A DNA stretch of 52,759 nt. Origin: an uncultured Flavobacteriaceae bacterium (GTDB lineage: Bacteria; Bacteroidota; Bacteroidia; Flavobacteriales; Flavobacteriaceae). Where the stretch lies: positions 1 to 52,759 of the forward strand of contig CALJFB010000028.1 of the NCBI GenBank assembly GCA_938073895.1, read 5' to 3'. A program made the position numbers and the translations under genes. Below are positions 23,227 through 32,789 of the stretch, one piece after another. The notes beneath the pieces were generated by a model. That model saw only the letters and a program-made list of their open reading frames with translations, had not been told where the DNA came from and did not search any database. Numbering within the stretch: position 1 is the first letter of the stretch; each line of letters starts with the position of its first letter.

Positions 23227-25098
23227 TTAAATGATGTCTTTTACGTTGTTTTTTATCCAAACTAGACAAGATTTAAAATCTTTAAAAATATGATCTTTAG
23301 TTACAAAATTTGGAATTATACCAATACGTTCCATCATATATTTTGGTTGTTTTAATACATTTACAAAAACAACAGTTACACCTTTGCTTTTAAGTTCTTG
23401 AAGCATATCTTCCATAGCATATAATCCAGATTGGTCCATATATTGCATACGTTCTAATCTCATAATTACATATTCTGCTGTATTTGGAATTTGATCTGAA
23501 AGTGCTTGAAAATCACTAGTAGATCCAAAAAACAATGGGCCTTTTAAATGTTTTATAAATACTTCTTCTTTTAGTTGAATAGGAAAGTCTATCTCATCGT
23601 CCCAATTTTCTTCTTTTAGATTTTTAACATCGCTGCGTTTAGCTGTAATGTCTCCAATTTTTTTCATGAAAGATAAAGATGCAATTACTAAGCCAATTCC
23701 TACAGCATATATTAAATTCCAAAAGGTAGATAATAGTAATACTATTAGCATAATTAGAACTTCCGAACTTAATTTAATAGGACCTAATTTAATATCTTTT
23801 GGTAAACTAGGAATTGCTTTTAAACCTTTGTAATCCATTACACCAATACCAACAGTTATTAAAATACCAGCTAAAACTGCTGCAGGAATTTTAGAAGCTA
23901 TTGGTCCTAATGCTAGCATAATTACTAATAACATTAGTCCAGCAATCATTCCTGATAGTTTTGTTTTTCCTCCGGAATTTATATTTACTACGGTTCTAAT
24001 GGTTGCTCCTGCTCCAGGTATTCCTCCAAAAATTGCAGCAATACTATTTCCAATTCCTTGACCAATTAATTCTTTGTTTGGTTGGTGTTTGGTTTTTGTC
24101 ATATTATCTGCTACAACACTAGTTAGCAAAGAGTCTATAGCGCCTAAAAGTGCTAGAGATAACGCTGTAAATATATATGGTGTAATATTGCCAAAGCTAA
24201 AATTAGTAAATATTTCTAAGTTAGGCATTGGGAAAACTCCTGTAATTTCTTGTATTGGCTTATAGTCTATATTAAATCCAAATGCAATACCAGAAACAAC
24301 AACTAATGCCACTAGAGTACTTGGTATTTTTGTTGTAATGCGTTTAAACCCATAAATAATAAAAATAGTACTTAATGCTAACAACAATTCTCTCCAATTA
24401 ATGTTTTGAAATGCTCTTGGAAATGCTTTTACAGCACCTAAGGCGCCAGAAGTTGCTTTTGAAGCTAAATTTTCTGACTCTTCTTTAATGTTTGTATCTG
24501 AAATATTTTCAGCGATTACAACAGCATTTTTAAAGTCTTGTGTATTTAGAATTTTAGTTTCTTTATTACTTTTTGTGTCTTTTAAGTTTTTATTAATAAT
24601 AACTTCTTCTACTTGAGAATTAAAGTTTTTAACAAAATCTTGATCTTCTTTTGGATAGTAGCCTATAGCAGGTAATACTTGTGTTAATAAAATAATAACA
24701 CCAATTGCTGTCATAAAACCAGAAACTACTGGATACGGAATGTATCTTATGTATTTTCCTAACCCTAAAAAACCTAACCCTATTTGCATTAACCCTGCAA
24801 GTAAAAATACAGTTAAAATTGCTGGAAGCGCTTTTTCTACACTACCATTATTGGCTGCAACAATTCCTGCAATTACCACCATACTTACTGCTGTCATTGG
24901 AGCTGTAGGTCCTGATATTTGTGTGTTTGTGCCACCAAAAAGTGCTGCAAAGAAACTAATAAATATAGCGCCATAAAGTCCAGCTTCAGGACCTAATCCA
25001 GAAGATACACCAAATGCTAGCGCTAAAGGCAAAGCAACAATTCCTGCTGTTATTCCACCAAAAGCATCACCTTTTAAATTTGAGAAAATTTTTTTCAT
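23227..25098 (-). CDS. SulP-family anion transporter with STAS domain
   Basis: A 623-residue inner-membrane transporter with about 12-14 helices. It starts with FSNLKGDAFGGITAGIVALPLALAFGVSSGLGPEAGLYGAI, the SulP signature, and contains GPTAPMTAV, the PNKELIGQGIGNSIAAIFGGIPGAGATIRT motif and a C-terminal STAS domain (about 505-620; MQYMDQSGLYAMEDMLQEL). SulP proteins carry sulfate, bicarbonate or other anions; the carbonic anhydrase downstream points to bicarbonate. An unusual polar insertion of about 70 residues (roughly 150-220, Lys/Asn/Glu-rich) splits the membrane domain after the fifth or sixth helix. Confidence 0.9.
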   Translation of the reverse strand: MKKIFSNLKGDAFGGITAGIVALPLALAFGVSSGLGPEAGLYGAIFISFFAALFGGTNTQISGPTAPMTAVSMVVIAGIVAANNGSVEKALPAILTVFLLAGLMQIGLGFLGLGKYIRYIPYPVVSGFMTAIGVIILLTQVLPAIGYYPKEDQDFVKNFNSQVEEVIINKNLKDTKSNKETKILNTQDFKNAVVIAENISDTNIKEESENLASKATSGALGAVKAFPRAFQNINWRELLLALSTIFIIYGFKRITTKIPSTLVALVVVSGIAFGFNIDYKPIQEITGVFPMPNLEIFTNFSFGNITPYIFTALSLALLGAIDSLLTSVVADNMTKTKHQPNKELIGQGIGNSIAAIFGGIPGAGATIRTVVNINSGGKTKLSGMIAGLMLLVIMLALGPIASKIPAAVLAGILITVGIGVMDYKGLKAIPSLPKDIKLGPIKLSSEVLIMLIVLLLSTFWNLIYAVGIGLVIASLSFMKKIGDITAKRSDVKNLKEENWDDEIDFPIQLKEEVFIKHLKGPLFFGSTSDFQALSDQIPNTAEYVIMRLERMQYMDQSGLYAMEDMLQELKSKGVTVVFVNVLKQPKYMMERIGIIPNFVTKDHIFKDFKSCLVWIKNNVKDII

Positions 25099-25202
25099 AA
25101 TAGTTTAAATCAATATAATAATTGTGTGTAATTAAAATAGGGTATAATTCTCTATTACCTAAAATAGAGCTTAGTTAGATTTTATCTTTTAAGTTTAGTT
25201 TA

Positions 25203-25505
25203 CTAAGCTTGTAAATCTGGTGGTGGAGAAATGAGATTTAATTGTGGGTTTGTATAATTTTTAAACCTATAATTAGAATAGTTCTTCTTGTTAAGGTTTA
25301 ACGTTGTTTTCCAAGAAGGTGAGTTTTCTTGAATATTTAATTCTAAGATATCTAAACTTGTAATTTCTTTGTATTGTTCTTCTTCTTCAGATACTTCTAG
25401 AATTATTGAAACGTCAATGTTATTGTCTATAATTAATATCATAGTTGGCAAAGATATGGTTGCCATAAATAGTAGGATAAAGGTTATAGAAAGAATTTGT
25501 TTCAT
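25203..25505 (-). CDS. Small protein with N-terminal signal or anchor
   Basis: A 100-residue protein with one N-terminal hydrophobic segment (about residues 4-28), then an acidic stretch (EVSEEEEQYKE) and a polar C-terminus ending SPPPDLQA. The N-terminal helix could be a signal or an uncleaved anchor. No family is recognised, though similar short proteins occur in related genomes from memory. It lies between batE and the SulP gene on the same strand and could be cotranscribed with SulP and the carbonic anhydrase. Confidence 0.55.
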   Translation of the reverse strand: MKQILSITFILLFMATISLPTMILIIDNNIDVSIILEVSEEEEQYKEITSLDILELNIQENSPSWKTTLNLNKKNYSNYRFKNYTNPQLNLISPPPDLQA

Positions 25506-25563
25506 TTTGTAAACTGTAATGAATCAAATATAATATTCTCAAAAGTATTTTAGGGTAATATCT

Positions 25564-26322
25564 TTAAAATATACCTAACTCTTTTAGGTCTTCTTTTAGA
25601 ATCCAACCTTTTTTTCCGTTTGATAGTTTAATTTTAGCCCAATTAGCTTCATAATTAACAACTTTTACTTTTGTGCCTTCGTGTAAAATAAAAAGTTCAT
25701 CACTTTTAAAGCTTGGTTCTATTTTAACTTTAGTTTCTTTTGCAAAAATAATAGCAGGATTTATATTCGTTTCTTGGTTGTGCTTAAAATAAGTAAAGAT
25801 TAATGTTAAAAGCGAGAGTATTAAAAAACTAAAACTAGACGAAAATAATAAACGTTTTGTTGTTGTACTTAAACTAAAAAAGTAGCTGATTAATAAAATT
25901 ACAAATAACGCAAAGAATAGAACTGTTAAAATAGCCCAATTGTCTGTCTTTAAAATGCTTGTAAGTTTATTTAAATACTTACTGTAACCAATTTCTGGTA
26001 AAACTTCTAAATGGTCTACCTTCATGGCATTTGCAAACGCTAAGTTTTGTTTTATTGTATGATCTTTTGGGTTTAACGCTAATGCTTTTTCGTAATTATA
26101 AATACTTTGTGCGATATGATTTAATTTATAGTGCGAATTGCCAAGATTAAAATATAATTCTGCAGAATGTTTTTTTGTTTTTAAAACCGAATTATATGCA
26201 TTAATAGCATCATTATATTTTCCGTTTTTATAAAGCGCATTTCCTTTTTCAAATACTGATGTGTTTTGAGCTAAAGAGGTTAAGCTTAAGCAGAACACTA
26301 AAAAATATATAAAATGTTTCAT
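25564..26322 (-). CDS. batE: BatE: TPR and SH3-domain membrane protein
   Basis: A 252-residue last gene of the Bat operon. I start it at ATG 26322 (MKHFIYFLVFCLSLTSLAQ), a good signal peptide preceded by AAAAAGAAA; the longer frame would begin with TTG inside batD. TPR repeats follow (about 20-95: NALYKNGKYNDAINAY, AELYFNLGNSHYKL, SIYNYEKALALNPKD), then two helices near 125-150 and 160-180, and a C-terminal bacterial SH3 domain (ANWAKIKLSNGKKGWILKEDL). BatE is taken to assemble with the other Bat proteins in the periplasm; the exact role is unknown. Confidence 0.85.
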   Translation of the reverse strand: MKHFIYFLVFCLSLTSLAQNTSVFEKGNALYKNGKYNDAINAYNSVLKTKKHSAELYFNLGNSHYKLNHIAQSIYNYEKALALNPKDHTIKQNLAFANAMKVDHLEVLPEIGYSKYLNKLTSILKTDNWAILTVLFFALFVILLISYFFSLSTTTKRLLFSSSFSFLILSLLTLIFTYFKHNQETNINPAIIFAKETKVKIEPSFKSDELFILHEGTKVKVVNYEANWAKIKLSNGKKGWILKEDLKELGIF

Positions 26323-26338
26323 AAGGTTTCTTTTTAGC

Positions 26339-28096
26339 TTAAACAATCTCTTTATCTATGGCGTTTATACTATTTTCTGCTTTACTAAAATCTTGTTGCA
26401 TTGTAACTTCTGTAAAAGGCGAATATCTTGCTTGTTCACAATTTTCTAGAATTGCTACAAAATTGGCTACAGTTACATGTTGGACTTCTCTTTTTTGAAG
26501 CAGTTCTGAGATTTTTTCTTTACTCATTTCGCTGGTTTCAATTCTAAGTTTTGCTTTTAAATAGTTATGTAACGCTTTTTCTAAGGCAATATAAAATGGT
26601 TCTTTTTGTCCTAAAGATTTTTTAGCAGAGCTTAAATACTTTTTAGATAATCTATTTGCTTTTCTTGTTTTACTACCAACAATATCTAAAGCATAATTTT
26701 CTTTTTTACGACGAATAAATAACGCTAAAGGAATGGCTAAAAGTGATACTATTAAAGCTAACCAAAATGTAGTTGATTTAAAGAATTTATTTTTTGTTTG
26801 ATTAATAAAAGTAGTTTTGGTTTTAATATCTGCAAATGTATAGTCGGTTTTACCACTTGCTGGATTAGTTATATTTGGCTTTATTTCTTCAAAAGTTGGT
26901 CCGTTTATAACGTTAATAGCTAAGTCTTTAGATGTAACAGTTTTATAAGTCTCTGTTTTTGGATTAAAATAAGAGAAATTAATAGTTGGAATAGGATACT
27001 TTCCTTTGTATTGAGGTACAATAGTATAGCTATCTGTTATGCTACCTTGCATACCATTATAATTAGTGCTTATTCTTTCGGAATGTTCTGGTTCGTAAAC
27101 TTCTAAATTACTTGGTAAGGTTACTTTTGGAAGATTAAATAGTTTTAAGTTTCCTTTTCCAGAAACTTCTAACGCTAAACTTAAAGATTCTGTAGCGTTA
27201 AGTTCTGTTTTAGATAAGCTTGTTTTAAAGTTAAAATCTCCAACTGCACCAGTAAAATTTTCTGGTCTGTTTTCTAAAGGCAATGCTTTAACGTCTAGAG
27301 TTCTAGTTTTTGCACTTATTTTTTTGTGTACTTGTTGCATTTGCATTTGTCCAAAAAAGTCGCGTCTGTTTGTTGGGACATCTATAGTAACATCTAAACC
27401 TAAAGGTTCTATAATTAGTTTGCCTGTTTTTTGAGGATATAAAACTGTTCGTCTTAATACAACATATCTATAATCTTCACCATTGTATTGTCCACGTTTT
27501 ATGTTTTGAGTTTTAGAGTCTGTACTTTGACTCCAAAAGCCATTGTATTTTGGACTTTCTACTTCTCGCCAATTACTAACACCTGTATTTGGTGCAACAT
27601 ATAATCTGTATTCTACAGTAACTGCTTCATTTAAATACGGGTTAGTTTTAGAAACCTGAGCAACTAAATGTATGTTGTTACTGGCTATGTAGTCTGGGTC
27701 GTTAGGGTTTTTAGGCTTAGTAATAGCTTTGGTTACTAAAATATTTATTGGTTTTGTTACATAAACAGTACCTTCAATTTTTATGCTTGCCTTTTTAAGT
27801 GTAAATCTTCCTTGTTTTTTTGGGGCTAAGAAATAACTGTATGTTTTACTAAAACTTCGTTTTCCATTAACCCAAGAATGGCTAACAGATTGATTTGGTC
27901 CTGCTACAATATCGAAATCTGAGAAACTTGGCGGATTAAAGTTGTCGCCATCTTGATTCATTTTAAAATCAATTCTTAAGCGCTCATTTATACCAAGTTT
28001 TTTTTTACTTACAAGTGCTTCAAAACTTACCTGTGCTTGTAATGTTACAGCACTAATAATTAAAAGGGTAAATAATATGTGTTTTAGGGCTTTCAA
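26339..28096 (-). CDS. batD: BatD: aerotolerance-type Ig-like membrane protein
   Basis: A 585-residue protein with a signal peptide (to about residue 22), then repeated Ig-like beta domains through about residue 430 (VEYRLYVAPNTG, VLRRTVLYPQKTGKLIIEP and PQYKGKYPIPTINFSYFNPKTETY are the usual Oxygen_tol/BatD signatures). One transmembrane helix (about 442-462) ends in RRKK, and a helical cytoplasmic tail follows (ALHNYLKAKLRIETSEMSKEKISELL). Most of the protein is therefore periplasmic. Its stop lies just before batE and batC ends 19 nt upstream, so the unit is a tight operon. Confidence 0.88.
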   Translation of the reverse strand: MKALKHILFTLLIISAVTLQAQVSFEALVSKKKLGINERLRIDFKMNQDGDNFNPPSFSDFDIVAGPNQSVSHSWVNGKRSFSKTYSYFLAPKKQGRFTLKKASIKIEGTVYVTKPINILVTKAITKPKNPNDPDYIASNNIHLVAQVSKTNPYLNEAVTVEYRLYVAPNTGVSNWREVESPKYNGFWSQSTDSKTQNIKRGQYNGEDYRYVVLRRTVLYPQKTGKLIIEPLGLDVTIDVPTNRRDFFGQMQMQQVHKKISAKTRTLDVKALPLENRPENFTGAVGDFNFKTSLSKTELNATESLSLALEVSGKGNLKLFNLPKVTLPSNLEVYEPEHSERISTNYNGMQGSITDSYTIVPQYKGKYPIPTINFSYFNPKTETYKTVTSKDLAINVINGPTFEEIKPNITNPASGKTDYTFADIKTKTTFINQTKNKFFKSTTFWLALIVSLLAIPLALFIRRKKENYALDIVGSKTRKANRLSKKYLSSAKKSLGQKEPFYIALEKALHNYLKAKLRIETSEMSKEKISELLQKREVQHVTVANFVAILENCEQARYSPFTEVTMQQDFSKAENSINAIDKEIV

Positions 28097-28115
28097 TGTT
28101 TAAACTTTGTATTGG

Positions 28116-28955
28116 TTACCAATCTTTTTCGGTTTGGATTTTTACACCTTTTGCTTTCTGAGCATTAACTTTGTCTTGGACTTTTTGCTCTTCGTTTTCC
28201 ATTGCTTCTAGCAAGTTTTTAATTTGCTGTGGAGATAATTTTCCTTTTTGCTGCTGAGGTTGCTGTTGTTCTTGGTTACCTTTATCGCCTTCATTTTTCT
28301 TATCGTCTTTAGGATCGCCTTTGTCGTCTTTATCCTTGTTTTCTTCATCTTTCTTATCGCCATCATCACCTTTGTCTTCTTTATCGTCGCCTTTATCTTG
28401 GTCTTTTTTATCGTTATTTTCTTTGTTGTCTTTATCTTTATTTTCTTCTTTATCCTTTTTATCGTCGCCATCTTTATCTTCTTCTTGCGGATCGTCTTGC
28501 TGGCCTTTTGCACAATCTTGAGCTAATGCTAAATTATAACGTGTTTCGTTGTCTTTAGGATTATTTCTTAGTGCATTTTTAAATGCTTCAACAGCTTGTT
28601 TACATTTTTTGTTTTTCATTAAAATGTTTCCAATATTATGAAACGCTTTATGTTTTTCTATTTTGTTGGATGAATTGTTTGCTGCTTGTTGGTTACGAAA
28701 TAAGGCTTCTTCAAATTTATCGTTTTTATAATAGCTATGTGCTAAATTATAAGTTCCTGCAACGTTTGATGGTTTTGTAGAAATGGCTTTTCTGTACATC
28801 ATTTCTGCTTCAACATAACTTGAATCTGCTAATTTATTGGCTTCAGCAATATAAGAAATAGCTTTGTTGTCTAACTTTTTAGTTATGTTATCTTCATCTT
28901 GAGCAGAACTTAAAAAGCTTACTAGTAGAAAGATATATGTAAAAAAGTATTTCAT
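28116..28955 (-). CDS. batC: BatC: TPR protein with highly charged tail
   Basis: A 279-residue protein with a signal peptide (MKYFFTYIFLLVSFLSSAQ), TPR repeats at about 35-145 (AEMMYRKAISTKPSNVAGTYNLAHSYYKN, AVEAFKNALRNNPKDNETRYNLALAQ), then about 85 residues made almost only of Lys, Asp, Glu, Asn and Gly, a short Gln/Pro run and a conserved end (LSPQQIKNLLEAMENEEQKVQDK). The charged tail gives rise to misleading open frames on both strands. In Bat operons BatC contributes TPR docking; the tail is probably disordered and its length variable. Confidence 0.85.
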   Translation of the reverse strand: MKYFFTYIFLLVSFLSSAQDEDNITKKLDNKAISYIAEANKLADSSYVEAEMMYRKAISTKPSNVAGTYNLAHSYYKNDKFEEALFRNQQAANNSSNKIEKHKAFHNIGNILMKNKKCKQAVEAFKNALRNNPKDNETRYNLALAQDCAKGQQDDPQEEDKDGDDKKDKEENKDKDNKENNDKKDQDKGDDKEDKGDDGDKKDEENKDKDDKGDPKDDKKNEGDKGNQEQQQPQQQKGKLSPQQIKNLLEAMENEEQKVQDKVNAQKAKGVKIQTEKDW

Positions 28956-29014
28956 TAGTATGGATTTAGGAATTTCTAAATTAAGAAACTGACATAAAGA
29001 TTTAGTTAAAAGAC

Positions 29015-30052
29015 TTATAAATTCTCGTTAAACAGATTTAATTTTTTAAGCCAATCTGTTTTTCGTTCTAGAAGAAAAATATCTAGTAGCAAAAATAGTA
29101 AACCAAGACCTAAAAACCATTGGAATTGGTCTTCAAAATCTGCAAATTGACTTGCTTCTAAATCGGTTCTATCTAATTGATCTAATTGCGCTTTTATGTT
29201 ATCTACAACAATTTTTGTGTTTGCACCATTTATGTAAATACCATTTGCGGCTTTAGCTATTTTTTTTAAGGTTTCTTCGTTTAATTTTGTAATTACGGTT
29301 TCGCCTTGTTTATCTTTTTTATAATTTAAAATAATGCCTTTTCGTTTTATAGGAATTGGTCCACCATTTATATCTCCAACGCCAATAGTAAATATTTTTA
29401 TGCCTTCATCTTTAGCTTCTTCTGCAATATCTTCGGATGCTGTAGAGTGATCTTCACCATCAGAAATTATAATTAACACACGATTAGATTCTTGTTCTTT
29501 GTCGTAATAAGTTTTTGCTAATTCTATTGCTTCGTTAATTGCAGTTCCTTGAGAAGACATCATGTCTGTGTTCATGTTTTGAAGAAACATTTTTGCTGCT
29601 GCGTAATCTGTAGTAATTGGCAGTTGCGGAAATGCTTTACCTGCGTAAGCAATAATTCCAACACGATCGCTGGCTAAACTATTTATAATTTGAGTTACCA
29701 ATTGTTTAGATTTTTCTAAACGATTTGGTGCTATATCTTCGGCAAGCATACTTTTAGAAACGTCTATAGCAAATACAATGTCTAAACCTTCGCGTTTAAT
29801 ATCTTTAAATTTAGTGCCCATTTTTGGGTTAACCAATGCAATTGCAAAACATATAAATGCTAAGCTTAAAATTAGCACTTTTAAAACGGATTTAAAAACG
29901 GATTTATTTGGGCTTAATTTTTTTAATAACTCTGAACTAGCAAATTGTTGTTGGGTTCTTTTTTTCCAATACTGAAGTGCTAAAAAACCTAACCATAGGA
30001 TAGGAATTATTAGCAGAGTCCAAAACCATATTTTTTCTTCAAATTGAATCAT
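29015..30052 (-). CDS. batB: BatB: VWA-domain membrane protein
   Basis: A 345-residue protein with two N-terminal helices (about 8-26 and 55-75), a von Willebrand factor A domain (about 88-290) with a complete MIDAS (FAIDVSKSMLAED, then TAINEAIELA and ISDGEDHSTASED) and a C-terminal helix (LGLGLLFLLLDIFLLERK). The VWA domain should face the periplasm, or the cytosol if topology is inverted; it binds a divalent cation for protein partners. It directly follows batA (27 nt). Confidence 0.9.
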   Translation of the reverse strand: MIQFEEKIWFWTLLIIPILWLGFLALQYWKKRTQQQFASSELLKKLSPNKSVFKSVLKVLILSLAFICFAIALVNPKMGTKFKDIKREGLDIVFAIDVSKSMLAEDIAPNRLEKSKQLVTQIINSLASDRVGIIAYAGKAFPQLPITTDYAAAKMFLQNMNTDMMSSQGTAINEAIELAKTYYDKEQESNRVLIIISDGEDHSTASEDIAEEAKDEGIKIFTIGVGDINGGPIPIKRKGIILNYKKDKQGETVITKLNEETLKKIAKAANGIYINGANTKIVVDNIKAQLDQLDRTDLEASQFADFEDQFQWFLGLGLLFLLLDIFLLERKTDWLKKLNLFNENL

Positions 30053-30079
30053 TTGCAGTAATATCTATTTATTTTTTAT

Positions 30080-31084
30080 TTAAACAAAACTTCTAAAAAT
30101 AGTGAAACGTAATGTTAGCTCTAATAGTAGTAATAATAAGGCAATGTAAACTAACGGACGAAATAATTCTTGATAAGACGTAAATTTTAATTCCTCTACG
30201 TCTGTTTTTTCTAATTTATTAATTTCGTTATAGATTTGCTCTAATTTTTTATTGTTGGTTGCTCTAAAATATTTTCCACCAGTTGTGGTTGCTATTTTTT
30301 TAAGTAATTTTTCGTCTATTTCTACTTTTGTTCTTCCGTATTGGAAACTTCCGTTTGGTCTTAGTGCTACTGGAGATAGCGCCATGCCATTTGTTCCTAA
30401 TCCAATAGTGTAGGTTTTTATACCGTATTCTTTGGCTAGTTCGCTTGCAATGTCTGGATTTATAGAGCCAGAATTGTTTACACCATCGGTTAGTAAAATA
30501 ATAACTTTACTTTTAGCTTTACTGTCTTTTAGCCTATTTACAGATGTTGCTAAACCCATTCCAATTGCAGTTCCGCCATCTATTAATGTGTTATAATTAA
30601 TATCGTTTAAAGAACGAAGAACAATACTTTTATCTGTTGTAATTGGTGTTTTTGTATAACTTTCGCCTGCGTATTCTACTAAGCCAATTCTATCGTTTGG
30701 TCTGCCTTTTATAAACTCTGCTGCAACGTTTTTTAGAGCTTCTAAACGGTTAGGTTTTAAATCTTTTGCTAACATACTTGCAGAAACATCTATTGCCATT
30801 ACAATATCTATTCCTTTTGTAGTTTTAGTTTTAGATGTAGTTTTAGAGGTTTGTGGTCTTGCTAACGCAACAATTAATAGACTTAAAGCTAATAGGCGAA
30901 GTCCAAAAAGTAAATGTTTTAGTCTTGGTAAAACAGAATTGGTAATTTTAAATCCTTTTAGGTTAGATATATTTAATTCTGCAGTCTGCTGCTTATTTTT
31001 AAAAATATACCAAATTAAGGCTAATGGCAAAACCAAAAATAGCCAGAAAAATAATGGACTTGCAAATGTAATTCCTTCCAGCAT
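30080..31084 (-). CDS. batA: BatA: VWA-domain membrane protein
   Basis: A 334-residue protein with the same build as BatB: two N-terminal helices (about 10-27 and 58-77), a VWA domain with MIDAS residues (VMAIDVSASMLAKD, TAIGMGLATSVNRL, LLTDGVNNSG) and a C-terminal helix (LVYIALLLLLLELTLRF). The family signature FALARPQTS-like stretch ALARPQTSKTTS precedes the VWA domain. Its ATG overlaps the stop of the upstream membrane protein gene by one base. Named for Bacteroides aerotolerance, although aerobic flavobacteria keep the operon, so the original name may not describe the job. Confidence 0.9.
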   Translation of the reverse strand: MLEGITFASPLFFWLFLVLPLALIWYIFKNKQQTAELNISNLKGFKITNSVLPRLKHLLFGLRLLALSLLIVALARPQTSKTTSKTKTTKGIDIVMAIDVSASMLAKDLKPNRLEALKNVAAEFIKGRPNDRIGLVEYAGESYTKTPITTDKSIVLRSLNDINYNTLIDGGTAIGMGLATSVNRLKDSKAKSKVIILLTDGVNNSGSINPDIASELAKEYGIKTYTIGLGTNGMALSPVALRPNGSFQYGRTKVEIDEKLLKKIATTTGGKYFRATNNKKLEQIYNEINKLEKTDVEELKFTSYQELFRPLVYIALLLLLLELTLRFTIFRSFV

Positions 31085-32781
31085 TAGTTATTGTTTTTAT
31101 CTTCTTTAGGTTTTAATTCTAAAGAGTTTATAATACGCTCATGTATGTCTTTTAAATATACATCGTCTTTTAAATAGGTCATAAAAACCTGCTGCAATAC
31201 TTGGTCTTTATTTGCGGCAAACGTTAATATGGTAAAATTTCCATATACGTAAACATCCGATCCTTCTTTAATTGGTAACTCTAATGTTCCTGCTGTTTTT
31301 AAGCCATTGGCACCATTAGGTGTTGTAAATTTCTCGTTAGTTGATAGTATGTTTCTTCCGCCTTTAGCTTCAATTTGTTTTAAACTACCTTCAACAGCTT
31401 GTTCAATATCAATTTCTGGTGTTTCTTGTTTTGGTGCTTGCGGGTTTTGTTGCGGTTTACTAAATTGAGTTGTTGAGGCTACTATTGTAAATTTCTCTTT
31501 TAACTCGTAGCTAAAAAGAGCCATTTTTACGTTCTTTTTTAAGTTGTCTGGTAACTCAACTACGGTTCGTTTTAAAACGTTTGGCGTTTCTAGATGAATA
31601 GGAGGAAAGCCATAATCGCTGGTAATCCATTCGCCTTCAAGTAATTTTTTTGTGTCTTTTTGTATAATAGTATCCACGGTATAATTGAAGCCGTATTTTA
31701 TTCCAAAACCAATAAATGTAGCTGTTATTAGTGCCAAAACTATTGCAATTGTTATTATAATTTTATGACGTTTTTTTTTGCGTTCTTGCTCTTTTTTATA
31801 AGCTTTATCTAGTAATTTTTCTTCTTCTGTTGCTTCTGGTAAAGCTTCTTTTACATGATCTATTTCTTCTGCAACTACTTTACGGTCTAATTTAGCTAAT
31901 TCTATATCTGGAGCAGATTTTGCGAATTTTACTAAATCGGCACGTTTTAAAATAGACTCTAAATTTTTTAAAGATTCTTTAGATAAATCGATTTGATTGC
32001 CATCTTTAAGCAGGTTTAACTTAGAAATTAATTCGTCTGTGGTACTTTCTAAAGCGCGATCGTAAACTTTTTCGTCTAAGTATTTTCTAATAGCTAGTGT
32101 TAATTCCGAATAGTAATCTTTTATAGCTTCTCTTTCTAAATAACCAGAATTATCTAAGTTTTTTAATGCTAATTGAGCTCTATCATATGGTGGTAATAAT
32201 GCTATTTTTTCTTCTTCGGTTAATGGTTTTTCACGCCAAATAAACCAGTATAAAATAAAACCAATTACACTTGCAATTAGCAGACCTATTAAAACATATT
32301 TCCACCAATTACTGCTTGGTGTTTTTACATTTATAATTGGTTTAATATCGTATAATTTCTGTTTTGTAGTGTCAATTTTTACGGTGTTAATTTCAACTAA
32401 AAGAGAATCTAATACCTGTATTTTATCTCCAATAATTACTTTTTGTTTAGGTATGTAATATCTACCAGAATCAAATTGTGTTAAGCCGTATTTTTTAATT
32501 AATTGAAATTTTGCGTCTTTTTTTACTGTATCGGTTTTATAAGATTCTATCATTTCTAATGGTGCAAATGTTTGTCCTTCTGGAAAAACCACACGATTAG
32601 TAGAATCTGTTTCAACTTCAATTTTATAGATAATTTCTTGTCCTATTTTTACCGACGTAGAATCCACAGAAGATTTTATCTGACTAAATGCGCACAAAGT
32701 AAAAAGCATAAAGAAAAGTAACAGTACTAAGTTTTTAGTCTGTTTATTTTCAATATTTAAAATTCGAAATCTATAATTCAT
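31084..32781 (-). CDS. Large Bat-operon membrane protein of unknown function
   Basis: A 565-residue protein with an N-terminal hydrophobic signal or anchor (about 18-36), a beta-rich region (VKIGQEIIYKIEVE), a helix near 165-185 (YVLIGLLIASVIGFILYWF) followed by a basic/acidic EKPLTEEEKIALLPPYDRA segment, helical YYSELTLAIRKYLDEKVYDRALESTTDELIS (like the tail of DUF4381 and BatD-type proteins), and a second helix near 343-368 leading to an unassigned C-terminal domain. It lies between the DUF58 and batA genes, so it belongs to the complex. I do not recognise the C-terminal 180 residues. Confidence 0.75.
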   Translation of the reverse strand: MNYRFRILNIENKQTKNLVLLLFFMLFTLCAFSQIKSSVDSTSVKIGQEIIYKIEVETDSTNRVVFPEGQTFAPLEMIESYKTDTVKKDAKFQLIKKYGLTQFDSGRYYIPKQKVIIGDKIQVLDSLLVEINTVKIDTTKQKLYDIKPIINVKTPSSNWWKYVLIGLLIASVIGFILYWFIWREKPLTEEEKIALLPPYDRAQLALKNLDNSGYLEREAIKDYYSELTLAIRKYLDEKVYDRALESTTDELISKLNLLKDGNQIDLSKESLKNLESILKRADLVKFAKSAPDIELAKLDRKVVAEEIDHVKEALPEATEEEKLLDKAYKKEQERKKKRHKIIITIAIVLALITATFIGFGIKYGFNYTVDTIIQKDTKKLLEGEWITSDYGFPPIHLETPNVLKRTVVELPDNLKKNVKMALFSYELKEKFTIVASTTQFSKPQQNPQAPKQETPEIDIEQAVEGSLKQIEAKGGRNILSTNEKFTTPNGANGLKTAGTLELPIKEGSDVYVYGNFTILTFAANKDQVLQQVFMTYLKDDVYLKDIHERIINSLELKPKEDKNNN

Positions 32782-32789
32782 AATTCGTT

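Noticed and set aside
28208..28526. Open frames on both strands within batC
   Set aside because: They are by-products of the Lys/Asp codon repeats of the BatC tail.
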